From Enoplolaimus lenunculus (taxonomy: Eukaryota > Nematoda > Enoplea > Enoplida > Thoracostomopsidae), in NCBI GenBank assembly GCA_030248215.1, contig JASANG010000314.1:221316-285315 (forward strand): a DNA stretch of 64,000 nucleotides. Direction: 5' to 3'. Below the pieces are notes generated by a model, which was not told the origin of the DNA, did not search any database, and saw only the letters and a list, made by a program, of their open reading frames with translations. Shown here in pieces: positions 34,070-44,427 of the stretch (positions are counted from its first letter, which is position 1; each line of letters starts with the position of its first letter). The translations under genes and the position numbers were made by a program.

Positions 34070-34607
34070 TTTCTAAGTAGTTGTTTATTACTGGTCAAAT
34101 TGCAGTAGATTTTACATTTTGATTTGGAAGTTTTCTGAATGAATAATAAATTTAATGATCTTGTAGACAGGATCGCTATGTTCCTGGAGCTCAGGATTGG
34201 TAACTCCATTACGTTCGTCCGCTGTGTAAACTAATGGATAAAGTTGTCGCAACAGTGGTTGCCTGCTGTTTCAAGTTGAGCAGCAGTCACAAATCGCAAT
34301 TACCGATTCTTAAATAGCTTCCAGGGACAGATGCCGAGGGAGCGATGACGGTTTCTACCGTGAAAATTTTTAATTTTTCGCTATCGGTACAACTTTATTT
34401 AATTATGTAGCAGTCGTTGCTATAGCACTTCAAAAAATTATTCACCTGATGCGCTCTTTGTTTTACTATAATCAGATCCGTCATGTTACATGATCACCTT
34501 AGCTTAAAGGTTACCGCACCCGTGATGAACCTATTCAGTAGGTTCTTACGGGTCATACACCAAATATATTGCTAGTTTTCTTTATAATTAATATGCCTAA
34601 AATATAA
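34070..34607. other. Unannotated
   Basis: Nothing recognised. Confidence 0.4.
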
Positions 34608-34974
34608 TTAAGAGTCTGTAAGCGGATGCAGTTTCTAAACCCTAATTAGAGTCCATAAAAGTCAGTTGTCAAAATATTAATGCATAAATAACTCCGAGCC
34701 GAAATAAAATTAAGTTCGCTACTTTAAAGCATACTTAAGTTTTGAAGGTATATGCCTAAGACTACTTATAACCTTGCATTATTTCTCACGCTTTTGGTAC
34801 AAGACAAATGTTTAAACCAGCGGATAATTGCAGTACCGGATATATATCAGTGGTGAAGGGTGGCGGAGCGTGGGTTCAAAATAAATAACAATCCGTAACC
34901 GAATAACAAGGGGGGCGTACCCTCTGAAAAGGATAAATAAATATCAGTCCCCCCTCTTATTCGGGTCACTACAG
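34608..34974. mobile_element. TA-type MITE family D, inverted and truncated
   Basis: It ends CTTATTCGGGTCACTACAG, the complement of the left end at 23845, and shows the whole interior in reverse (GTCTGTAAGCGGATGCAG and so on). The other terminus is missing. Confidence 0.75.
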
Positions 34975-35374
34975 CGTGTTTTAGAGTCTTAAGGGAATGT
35001 TCGGTGCTTCATTTTTCAGAAATTCTATGTACGCCCACACACCGTCAGAAATTTCTGGATCATCCACTGATTGCTTCCTACTGCTGGTTTCTCGTTAAAT
35101 AATTTTGAAATTTATTTATTGTACTAAGTTTCACCATTTATATCTGTTAATAAATGATAAACTTACAAAAATATATTAAATACTATATAGTATTAATATG
35201 TTGATTTCCAGGTATATATATGTGACAATTAGAGTTCCGGTAATTGCGAACAAAACTTGATAAAAATTACACTGGCGTTACTTCCGTTTTCGACAATAAA
35301 TCGACTTTCGGCGGCGGTAAAATTTTTGCCAAAGGTATAGGCGATTTCGATAATTAAATTTATTTAATTCTTTA
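34975..35374. other. Unannotated, with part of a family J MITE
   Basis: 35228-35345 has phrases such as AGAGTTCCGGTAATTGC and TCGGCGGCGGTAAAATTTTT, resembling family J but lacking clear ends. Confidence 0.4.
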
Positions 35375-35606
35375 GCCAATGTAAAGAACAGGGGCGGAAG
35401 AGTATAATAAGCATATTACTAAGTCTAAGGCTAAGCCTAAGCGTACGAGTGAGCACAGTCCTAAGCCTAAGACTAAGCGTAACAATGAGCATACTCCTAA
35501 GCCTAAGCCTAAACATAAGCCAAGCAAAAAATAGTCTAAAGCTTAAGTTTACTCTTTTCTAGTCCCATAGAAAAATGTTCTGCTCCATGATCTTTACATG
35601 AGCCAA
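35375..35606 (+). mobile_element. TTAGGC-bearing MITE family B
   Basis: CCAATGTAAAGAACAGGGGC to GCTCCATGATCTTTACATG. The array has GCGTACGAGTGAGCACAG and GCGTAACAATGAGCATACT spacers. Confidence 0.8.
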
Positions 35607-35787
35607 TTTTTTAAAACTTTTGCCTTTCAGTTTGTTTTGTTGTTTACGTTAGAACAATTTTGAAAACTTTATTCTTGAGATTTTCCGAAACGTAAAGTTT
35701 AAAATAAACTTTAACCATTTGGCAGAGTATGGTTAAAATTGGCATCCGATACCTGATTGCGGACCTTAAACTCAAAACTACTTTTGG

Positions 35788-35997
35788 CCCATGTATATAT
35801 AGTACAGGGCCGGATTGTTTTCCGGATGGCCTATAATAGAGTCAGTTAAAGCTGTAGACTAATTTTTGTGCTTTAGGCTTAGGCTTATGCGTAGACTAAC
35901 AATACGCTCATCCATACGCTTAAGCTTTAGGCTTAGGCTTAGGCTTAGGCTAGGGAATATGTTTATACTACTGTTCCGACCCTGTTCTATACATGAT
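35788..35997 (-). mobile_element. TTAGGC-bearing MITE family A, inverted
   Basis: GGCCCATGTATATATAGTAC to GACCCTGTTCTATACATGAT, with TTAGGC hexamers on the + strand. Confidence 0.8.
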
Positions 35998-36391
35998 CCC
36001 TACTTTTTGCTTTTGTGTAGACTTAGTTATAAGGCTTACCGCTGACCCTTGGGGTTACGCTTAAAGTAGGCTTAAAGAATACGCTCTTATTACTGTTACG
36101 GCCCTGGGCCAAATTGGCAAATTCAATATTATTTTATTTACCGGAGTTTTTTTTCACCTCGGGTTCCGGCCAAATGTGTTAATCTTGTTTTTTGTGTATT
36201 TTGACCGTTGGTTGCACCCTGCAGCAGAACCAAGGTACCTGTAATTTACAGTTGTTGAATACGAATTTTGCAAAAGTAAGACATAACACCGGATTAATAT
36301 ATTTTTTACATATGCAAACGTATTTCATGATGCTGCTGTTCTTTTCTGAACGCCAGCTTTGCAAACGTGCATTATACTTCGATTCAAAACA

Positions 36392-36697
36392 ATGGCTAAT
36401 ATAAAGAACAGTGGCGGAACAATATGGCCGGTACATAGAACAGGTCCGGAACAGAAGTACAAGCATATTCCTAAGCCTAAGCCTAAACGTATGGATGAGC
36501 ATATTCCTAAGCCTAAGCCTAAGCGTATGAATGAGCATATTCCTAAGCCTAAGCCTAAGCGTAAGCGTATGAATGAGCATATTCCTAAGCAGCCCAAGCC
36601 TAAGCCTAAGCCAAACAGAAAAAAATAGTCTAAAGCTTAATTTTACTCTTTTCTAGTCTCACAAAAAAAACGTTCCGGCCCTGATCTTTACATGTGC
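36392..36697 (+). mobile_element. Chimeric TTAGGC-bearing MITE (family B outside, family A inside left)
   Basis: It starts with a family B end (GCTAATATAAAGAACAGTGG). About 30 bp later comes a family A end (CCGGTACATAGAACAGGTCC), then an array with four GCGTATGAATGAGCATATT spacers, and a family B right end (GTTCCGGCCCTGATCTTTAC). See findings. Confidence 0.75.
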
Positions 36698-36994
36698 GAA
36701 AACAATAATCCACAAAAATATAATTTTTGAGCAAAATTCATGTCATGGAGCCACTCCTGTTTCAGTTGTAATAAATATCATTGTTCACCTGAAAAAAACA
36801 AGCTGAATGCACGCTAGATCCGCAAAACCTTAAGTTTTACGTAACAATTAGAAACCTAGTCATTAAGTATTAGAATTTTGTTAGGAAAGTAAAAGTCCAA
36901 ACTAAAGGACAGCAATTTTTGAAGTTTAATAAAATGGTCAGTTTTGGTGGATTTTTTAATCTTTATGTTTGTAGAATGCAAACGTGAAAAAGTT

Positions 36995-37731
36995 GGCCCA
37001 TGTATTCAACAGGGCCGGAACAGTAGTTTAAGCATATTCCTAAGCCTAAGCCTAAGCGTGTGGATGAGCCTATTTCTAAGCCTAAGCCTACGCCTAAGCC
37101 TAAGCGTATGGATGAGCCTATTCCTAAGCCTAAGCGTATGGATGAGCCTATTCCTAAGCCTACGCCTAAGCCTAAGCGTATGGATGAGCCTATTCCTAAG
37201 AATAAGCCTACGCCTAGGCGTATGGATGAGCCTATTCCTAAGCCTAAGCCTAAGCGTATGGATGAGCCTATTCCTAAGCCTAAGCCTAAGCATATGGATG
37301 AGCCTATTCCAAAGCCTAAGCCCAAGCCTACGCCTGAGCCTAAGCGTATGGATGAGCCTATTCCTAAGCCTAAGCCTAAGCATATGGATGAGCCTATTCC
37401 AAAGCCTAAGCCCAAGCCTAAGCGTATGGATGAGCCTATTCCTAAGCCTAAGCCTAAGCCTAAGCGTATGGATGAGCCTATTCCTAAGCCTAAGCATATG
37501 GATGAGCCTATTCCTAAGCCTAAGCCCAAGCCTAAGCGTATGGATGAGCCTATTCCTAAGCCTAAGCCTACTCCTAAGCCTAAGCGTATGGATGAGCCTA
37601 TTCCAAAGCCTAAGCCCAAGGCTAAGCGTATGGATGAGCCTATTCCTAAGCCTAAACCTAAGCCTAAGCCTAAGCGTATGGATGAGCCTATTCCTAAGCC
37701 TAAGCCTGGCCACATGTTCTATACATGGACC
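36995..37731 (+). mobile_element. Expanded TTAGGC-bearing MITE family A (737 bp, 16 units)
   Basis: Ends GGCCCATGTATTCAACAGGG and ATGTTCTATACATGGACC. Flanks AAAAAGTT and ACAAAGTT form an 8-bp duplication with one mismatch. The core is 16 repeats of ATGGATGAGCCTATTCC, each followed by two to five CCTAAG-type hexamers. Because spacers and hexamers keep multiples of three or six, frames stay open on both strands for 230-266 codons (Pro-Lys, Leu-Ser or Leu-Gly repeats). These are not genes. Confidence 0.9.
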
Positions 37732-37989
37732 ACAAAGTTTATAGGTCACTTTCGTGGTTAAAACAGAAACTGAAATTTGGTCACACATTAGCTTAAAGTT
37801 GAAATTTTTTTAAATTTTAAAATATTTCTCAAACATTTTTTTACTTTTTGGCCGTTTTTAAAACGGACAGAATCTATAATTCATGCAATTTTAAACTATT
37901 CATGTCCTTTCGGTACAATTTGCTACTTTTTGTGCCACCAAAAACTACGGTTCGCTTTGCGCTGGCTTCCTGCGTGAACCTTTTTCAAT

Positions 37990-38134
37990 GATTACTAAGC
38001 CTAAGCCTAAGCCTAAGCGTTGCAAAACTATGTTCCTAAGCCGAAGCCTAAGCCTAAGCAAAACTGTAATTTAAGAATCTAAACCTAGTCTTTTACAGAC
38101 CCACCACAAACCTGGACGCCCCTTAAAGTAACAT
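37990..38134 (+). mobile_element. TTAGGC-bearing MITE family C, left end missing
   Basis: A short CCTAAGC array leads to GACCCACCACAAACCTGGAC and CCTTAAAGTAACATGG. It lies 160 bp beyond the stop codon of the MAM gene. Confidence 0.7.
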
Positions 38135-38294
38135 GGATCTTTCATTGTATGACCGTCTTCATTAAAACTTTTTGGATCCGCTCCTTAGTTATCCATAGTG
38201 TTTAAGCAGCGTAAAATATATATTTTCAAGCGTAACGTATCTTAAGCTAAATAAAACAGAGATCTAAACGTACACCGACTTTCAAATTCTGTAT

Positions 38295-38399
38295 TTAGCA
38301 ATAGGCAGGAAGAGACACTGTTTGTCCGTCATCAGCGATGGCAATGTTATCAATAGCAACTTCGTCTGCACTTGCGGTTTGCTTGACGACAAAAAGGAT
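38295..38399 (-). CDS. MAM gene, exon 5
   Basis: 105 nt, phase 0, acceptor TTTTGTTTTAG. Encodes ILFVVKQTASADEVAIDNIA and ends in AYC then TAA. The Asp-Asn-Ile signature is the conserved last strand of MAM domains. Confidence 0.9.
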   Translation of the reverse strand: MLFVVKQTASADEVAIDNIAIADDGQTVSLPAYC

Positions 38400-41300
38400 C
38401 TAAAACAAAATTGATATACAGATGATGTACTTATCGGTAGAACTCAATAAAAAAATAACCGGTTCATGTAAACATCCGGTCGGAATAAAAGTTTCAAAGA
38501 TGTTATATTTTTCTGCCAACACAATTGACGCGTGCAAATATTAACCGGATTTTCTAAAATTTTATGGGGGAAAAAGGCGGTCGCAACTAAATTTTTAAGG
38601 TTTGGAAAACGGAAACGGACATTGATGAACGGAAACGGAAGCGGATATGCGGTTTACATCCTAGTAGGCACTGTTTGTTCACTAGCTTACGGTTAATATA
38701 TTTCAATTTTAAACGCATTTTTTGACATGAATATTATTTGAGATTCAGGGGGTATCCGTGCTACCCGTCCCCTCTGGTGCATTGGTTATCAGTTATCTCC
38801 AATCAAACGATTCGCAGCAGATTTCTACTGGCAAATGAAATAGCTAAAATCAAAGGGCTATAAAACACGGGTGAATAGTAATACAAGGGGTTAGAAGCAA
38901 CATATCCGGTTCCGATATTTCTCGTAAGGCAAAAAGCTTTTTAAACAGGGTCGAAACCTACATGGATCCATGAGACAACAAAATTTAATAGGAGCAAGCG
39001 TTCGTTTGCCCATCTGAAATTCTACGCGGCGGTGAAAATGGAAGTAAACCACGCATAAGATTTGAAACGTAGTTATGTAATCATGAAAGTGGCGTATCCT
39101 GCTTACCCTATATTTTCCTGAAGTAAGTACCGTTTGACCAGCATTCCACTTCGGCCTCAACGCTACCGTATCCGCGGACCAAAAACAGTCAATTATTGTA
39201 TCCTTGCATATTTCGAGACTTGAATGAGCGTCAGTGAGCATGAAGTTAAACGTTACATTCAACGAAGCGTTCACTTCAACTAAGGGGCTGCTTAATATAT
39301 TAATTGCATAGCTGGACGTCCGGGGCGCGTATGATACAGCGTAGCTGCTGTCTAAAACAAATATTGAACCAGATCTAAAATCTATACAATGCAACGGTTT
39401 AAACGGCGAATTTCTTCAAGCAAATTATAATTCTTGCTAAAACTTAAGCTAATTTTTGCGAAATGAATCAAATGCCTACCGGTTACAGGCCTGTGACGCC
39501 GGCACGTGGAAGGGGGCGAGTAGGGACACCATCCTTTGCAATTGTTTTGGTCTCTGGACAATAAATGAATTGGCCAATGTATATAGCAGGGCCGGAACAG
39601 TAGTATAAGCATATTTCTAAGCCTAAGCGTAAGCCTAAGCCTAAGCCTAAGCCTAATATATATGGTTTAGACACAGGTTTACGCTTAGGCTTAGGTGTAT
39701 TAGCAGGTCCTTTGTTGTAACCATGAGCTGTGAATATCGCTTACCAGTCGGTTTTTCAGTATTGTCGTAAGAAATCTGCCATATACTTCCGAGTGTATTT
39801 TTCCAATCACAAGATCCCGATTCAAAGCTACAGTTTAGTTTCGCGCACTGTGAAACTGTTTCAGGTAAGTTTGTAACGTTCACATCTGTCGATTTACTCG
39901 TTATTTCCAGCTGTGCTGTAGGGATGCCCGTTTCGTCTCTATTTGTATCGCTTTTGGATTTGATTATCTTTGTTGCTGTGATTTGAGAAGGCATTTTCTC
40001 GCCAAATATCTCTTCAATAACACTTTCGTCAGCTTGTGACTTGGTTTTGTCCGCATTTGCGTGAGATTTCATAGATTCGTTCTGAGATTGTGCAGAATTT
40101 TCAGCTGATCCTTTGTTGAATTCGCTTGACGGTGAGCTGTTGTGTGGGCTGTTGCTGAAATGAACATTCAGTTGCTTGAATAACTTTTATAAATAACAGT
40201 ATCTAAACCGAATATACTAATTTTCGTTTTCATTATTTTGATCACTATTCGTTTCCGTTATTACTAAACATTTGCAATAATCAATTGGTCTTTGATTGGT
40301 TATAAAATCTTCAGTTGTTGAGTGTCCGGTTGCGAAATGCACAAATAGGAACACAGCTGTGGCGACTAGGGATCTATTTAGCAAAACATTAATTGGATAC
40401 TGCAACGCATACAATAAGCTTGAACGTAAAGTTGGTTCTAAGAATAAATTAATATTTTGGACAAATTCTTCAATACTTTGATTTAAATAAGCCTAAGCTG
40501 TTACAAATCCGGGCCAACATATAGAACAGGGTTGTACCAGTAAAGTATATTCCTAAGCGTAAGCCTAAACATAAATATTAGTCTAAACCTTAAACTTACT
40601 CTATTACAATCCAGCAGAAAAACCTTCCGCCTCTGAGCTTTAGATGGGCCGAAATCCGAAACGCTTTTTAATACAGGTTTTTATTTTTGTCAGTTTTTCT
40701 ACGTGCGCAACGCGCAAGATTGAATAGGTTTAGGTTTTAGGCTTCGACTTAGGCTTAGGCTTAGGCTTAGGCTTAGGCTTAGGCTTAGGCTTAGGCTTAG
40801 GCTTAGGCTTAGGCTTAGGCTTAGGCTTAGGCATAATAGGCTTAGGCTTAGACTTAGGCTATTCATGAGAATATTTTGGTCAAAAATCGGAAGCCCCAAT
40901 TTGTTGCTGATTTTTGTCTGCAAAAAATATTAGAATTGATGACAAAAGTTAAACTTACTCGAATGATGATTCGGGATTTTCGTCTGAAACAATAACAGAT
41001 TATTAATGTTTTCGTCTAAAATAAGGTAATGGCAATACCACAACCCTGCAATCATTTGCCTTCAAAGTATATATAATATAGTTCGCCGTACCTATGCGTA
41101 CAGCCAATTTTAAGGTGGATCTACCGACGCGAGCGGCGTTGGCATAACCAGAAACGGAAGTGGGGTGTGGGAACCCGTGGGTCGCTAGCGGCTGGCGTGG
41201 GGTGGAGTGGAATTGGACGAATACAAAAGCAGGGCAAAAACCGGAACCTTAATGTCTATCGGTTTTGAATTTTTAGATCAAAAATAAGCTGAAAATTATT

Positions 41301-43691
41301 TCAACAGACTAAACATCGACAAACAATTCTATTTTTCACCGAATTTTATTTTTTGTTACATTGTTGCTATATTCGAGCACTGCAAAAAATGGAGAGTCAA
41401 ATTGACTCTCTCCGAAATAGGCCTTTCGGGACCACACAAACTGAGTCAAATTCGTCTCCGCCAGAGTCAAACGCGCGATTCAGTGAATCGAATTTAACTC
41501 TGGCGGAGTCGAATTTTGGCTCAATTTGTGTAGTTCCGATAAACCTATTGTGGAGAGAGTCAATTTGACTCGCCATTTTTTGCAGTGTGGGGCCGGTCGG
41601 GCATGGATTTTTTGGGACCCATTGTGCTCCATGGAATTGCCAGGAAATAGGTGGTGCGAACGCATGTCGTTCTACTTTTGCCTCTGGGTATAAATACTGT
41701 CATCACAGGGTCCGGTGTTCTAATTCTCGGCATGAAATCACATCACAGAGGAAACAGAAAATTTTCAAGTGAGACAGTGTTCAGATCAAAAAGTGAAAAA
41801 TAATATACGAAAATCACAGAAATAGAAAAATGATATCATTATAAGTTGAAGATATTAATATTTATTTTTCTGCGTCAATACAAAAAATTACAGACAAAAG
41901 CGGACGTTTTGAAAATTTTTAAAGAATTTGAATGAAATTTTTGTCGTTTATTTTAAAATTCAAAAAAGTGCCGTATGCCGAGATTTAAAAAACTAAATGA
42001 TTCTTTTGCGATTTTAACTATTAAATGTACTAGGCAGACGGTTTTGCGCAATGCGCAAAAGTTAGCGAGTGCACAAACATCTTCACGCATATATTCTTTT
42101 CACAGAACATTTAACAATTCATTGTAAACAAAGAAACGCTGGAAAGTTGCCCAAAATACGTACTTATGTGGAGCATTCCAGCTTTAATATATGGATGACG
42201 AAAATAGTAATAGATGTTCATTCTACATCCTGAATATAAAACATTTATTTACTGTCCCTCTAAGCTCTTTTCAATGTTGCGACTACAGGCGACTTTTATT
42301 AATACTCTGTCCGGAATGAAATTAGGGATTACGGTATAACACTTCGCCAGCAGTGCCATTGTTGCTTTGGACCGTATATTTCAAAACAGATATGCCACAA
42401 ATATAGTCGTAACTCAAAGCTGTACACTGCCAAAAATTTGAGTCAAATTGACTCTCTCCGAAATAGGCACTACGCGACTACCACAAACTGAGTCAAATTC
42501 GACTCCGCCAGAGCAGATTCCACTCACTGAATCACATGTTGGACTCTGGCGCAGTCGAATTTGACTCACTTTATGTAGTCTCGTAGAGCCTATTTCGGAG
42601 AGAGTCAATTTGACTCACCATTTTTTTACAGTGTACCTATTTTGGAGACGCAATTGCGATTCTGCGGTCGATAACCGATACTGCATCGACATACACCTTT
42701 GATCGATTTTGCAGTTAATTGCACGCATACGGCGTTGCTACCGCATTCCGAATCGGTTTTGCATGTTAAAAGTGCACCTATAAATATACAATAGACAAAA
42801 TACAATAAGGCCGCCTCATGTCCCTATAGAAAATCGACCTTTGTCGGTTGTAGAATTTCTGCCGGAAGCAGCAACAGCGTAGTAAACAGCCACTTCATAA
42901 AACTTGCCGTTTGCTGTTATATCCAAGAATTAATTTCATCTCAACAACGCTTGTTCGAATTTAGATGCAGGTCAGCATTTGGAAGGAAGACAAAAATCAA
43001 TTAATTTTCAGTATCCAAGGATTACATGCCTATTACAAAGAAAAGTATGAAAAATTTTCAGAAAAATGCGTGAAACGATTTCTAGGGCGAAACAACCTGG
43101 TCGCCCGTGGCTTTAGTTTGCTTTGCTTATTCTTTATAAAAAACGAATCAATGGTGAATTTTTGGTCTCACTATGTATGTATGGGCCTATGGGCCCATGT
43201 ATGGAACAGGACCGAATCGTTTTTCGGAGGGGCTGTAATAGAGTCAGTTTAAGCTTTAGACTAATTTTTTGCTTAGGCTTTAGGCTTTTAGGCTTAGGAA
43301 TAGGCTTAGGAATAGGCTCATCCATACGCTTAGGCTTAGGCTTAGGCTTAGAAATATGATTATACCACTGTTCCGGCCATGTTCTATGCATGGGCCGGCC
43401 TATCGATGTATTGTAAGATTTTGATTGTAACTTTAAGGCAATTGATTTTCCAGTCGACGAGATGTGAGAATTTTCGTTCTTTTAACAAACGGGGTGAAAA
43501 TTAAGAACAGTTCGACTTTGAGACAATTGTTATGTACCACAGCTAAAAAACTTGTCAAACTTGACATAATCTACATGACTATTTGAAGCAAGATAGCATT
43601 CCTAATACTTACCAGTTATTTTCTGGCCCAACGATAGGAAAATGCACAGGAACAGCAGCGTATTTGAATTTACAATTCTAATATTTAACAT
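38295..43691 (-). CDS. Secreted single-MAM-domain protein (five exons, 297 aa)
   Basis: Exons in transcript order: 43691-43613, 40983-40959, 40154-39745, 39381-39107, 38399-38295 (TAA stop). All introns are GT-AG with five matching phases; total 894 nt. Residues 1-23 form a signal peptide (MLNIRIVNSNTLLFLCIFLS and following). Residues 24-137 are a Ser/Asn/Lys/Glu-rich linker with several N-glycosylation sequons. Residues 138-297 are a MAM domain: CSFESGSCDW near the start, ILSSPLVEVNASLNVTFNF in the middle, AIDNIAIADDG near the end, and the final Cys just before the stop. MAM domains act outside the cell in adhesion and ligand binding. A lone MAM without protease or receptor parts points to a small secreted binding protein, but the partner cannot be inferred. 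The start ATG has A at -3. Confidence 0.88.
39107..39381 (-). CDS. MAM gene, exon 4
   Basis: 275 nt, acceptor GCATTGTATAG, donor GTAAGC. It carries the central MAM strands (GSIFVLDSSYA, YAINILSSPLVEV, WNAGQTVLTSGKYR). A nearer AG gives the wrong frame, which fixes this acceptor. Confidence 0.88.
39571..39672 (+). mobile_element. TTAGGC-bearing MITE family A, right end missing, in MAM intron 3
   Basis: TTGGCCAATGTATATAGCAG then a CCTAAG array ending near 39660. The right terminus is absent, and it stops 73 bp from MAM exon 3. Confidence 0.7.
39745..40154 (-). CDS. MAM gene, exon 3
   Basis: 410 nt, acceptor TGTTCATTTCAG, donor GTAAGC. It encodes the hydrophilic linker (NSPHNSSPSSEFNKGSAENS and following) and the first MAM strand with the paired cysteines. 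Confidence 0.9.
40513..40651 (+). mobile_element. Short TTAGGC-bearing MITE, family B-like, in MAM intron 2
   Basis: CCAACATATAGAACAGGG to CTTCCGCCTCTGAGCTTTAG. Only three hexamers remain in the array, giving one of the shortest copies. Confidence 0.7.
40749..40832. repeat. Perfect (TTAGGC)14 array in MAM intron 2
   Basis: Fourteen uninterrupted TTAGGC hexamers with a few variants on each side (to about 40858). No MITE terminus is seen within 100 bp, unlike the other arrays. Confidence 0.95.
40959..40983 (-). CDS. MAM gene, 25-nt micro-exon 2
   Basis: Acceptor TTATTGTTTCAG and donor GTAAGT both match consensus. It reads DENPESSFD across its junctions. Phase 1 in and phase 2 out fit exon 1 and exon 3 exactly, which is unlikely by chance. 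Confidence 0.8.
41378..41587. mobile_element. Palindromic TGAGTCA-rich MITE, copy 2, in MAM intron 1
   Basis: CACTGCAAAAAATGGAGAG to CGCCATTTTTTGCAGTG; the arms pair over nearly their whole length around AACGCGCGATTCAG. Confidence 0.85.
41590..42420. other. MAM intron 1, unannotated part
   Basis: AT-rich, no exon or repeat recognised. Confidence 0.4.
42425..42633. mobile_element. Palindromic TGAGTCA-rich MITE, copy 3, in MAM intron 1
   Basis: CACTGCCAAAAATTTGAGTC to GACTCACCATTTTTTTACAGTG (read in two parts). Four TGAGTCA or TGACTCA sites lie near 42432, 42489, 42562 and 42610. Confidence 0.85.
43188..43396 (-). mobile_element. TTAGGC-bearing MITE family A in MAM intron 1
   Basis: GGCCCATGTATGGAACAGGA to GGCCATGTTCTATGCATGGG. 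Contains TTAGGC hexamers and one AGGCTCATCCATACGC spacer. Confidence 0.85.
43613..43691 (-). CDS. MAM gene, exon 1 (signal peptide)
   Basis: The ATG at 43691-43689 has A at -3. The 26-residue reading has a hydrophobic core TLLFLCIFLSLG and ends in phase 1 at GTAAGT. The assignment to the downstream MAM exons rests on phase and on the need for a signal peptide. Confidence 0.8.
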
Positions 43692-43769
43692 TTGTGTAAG
43701 TAAAGTTTTGCCGTTTTCAATTGAAGTAAGGCTTAATAAACCTTAAAACTGTTATATAATTATTATAAC

Positions 43770-43968
43770 CACTCTACAACAAATGGTGAGTCAAATTGAG
43801 TTTCTTCGAAATAGGCTTTTCCTGACTAAAAAACGGAGTCAAAATTCGACTCCGGCTGAGACACATTCGACTCCTTTTGACTCTGGCGGAGTTGAATTTT
43901 GACTCAGTTTGTGTAGTCAGGAAAAGCCTATTTCGGGGAGAGTCAATTTGACTCACCATTGTTTGCAT
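43770..43968. mobile_element. Palindromic TGAGTCA-rich MITE, copy 4
   Basis: ACAACAAATGGTGAGTC to GACTCACCATTGTTTGC. It lies 80 bp upstream of the start codon of the MAM gene, so it is in the probable promoter or 5' UTR. Three TGASTCA sites, near 43787, 43901 and 43950. Confidence 0.8.
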
Positions 43969-44045
43969 ACAACACTTGATAAAGAATTTTGAAACGAAAA
44001 CAAGAACACAGAGCGGACTGTCAAAATATTTAGAAAACGCGCTTA

Positions 44046-44173
44046 GAGTCAAATTTGACTCACTTAGTCGCACGTTTGACTCTGGCGGAGTCGAATTTTG
44101 ACTCAGTTTGTGTAGTTATGCAGGAAAAGCCTATTTCGGAGAGAGTCAATTGGACCCACCATTTTTCACAGTG
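44046..44173. mobile_element. Palindromic TGAGTCA-rich MITE, copy 5, left arm shortened
   Basis: The right end CCATTTTTCACAGTG is intact. The left arm begins inside the family sequence at GAGTCAAATTTGACTCAC. Confidence 0.75.
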
Positions 44174-44427
44174 CACTGTCTGGTACCGCACAAAAAGTTA
44201 AAATGTACTTGATTGATTTTGCGTGCATTTTTCCAGAATCGACCTTTGTACACTTTGAACTTAACAAACACTAATCTAAACGCAAGAAAACAAAATAATA
44301 TTAAACAGTTGCAAAATTCACTTTAGGAATAAAAAATATATTCACTGCGATGCGATAAAAATATATTCACTGCGATGCGATGTACGCTGTTTTTTAATAT
44401 TTGTTCTTTTTTGCAAAACATGATGAC

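Noticed and set aside
37060-37761. Long open frames encoding Pro-Lys, Leu-Ser or Leu-Gly repeats
   Set aside because: They arise from hexamer periodicity of the TTAGGC array on both strands and end at the MITE borders. The same applies to the frames at 3434, 19238, 22792, 33473, 36359 and 40699.
40217-40414. Minus-strand frame with a hydrophobic, signal-like segment, first taken as exon 1 of the MAM gene
   Set aside because: It has no ATG, a weak donor, and is not needed: the exon at 43691 plus the 25-nt micro-exon gives correct phases and a proper signal peptide.
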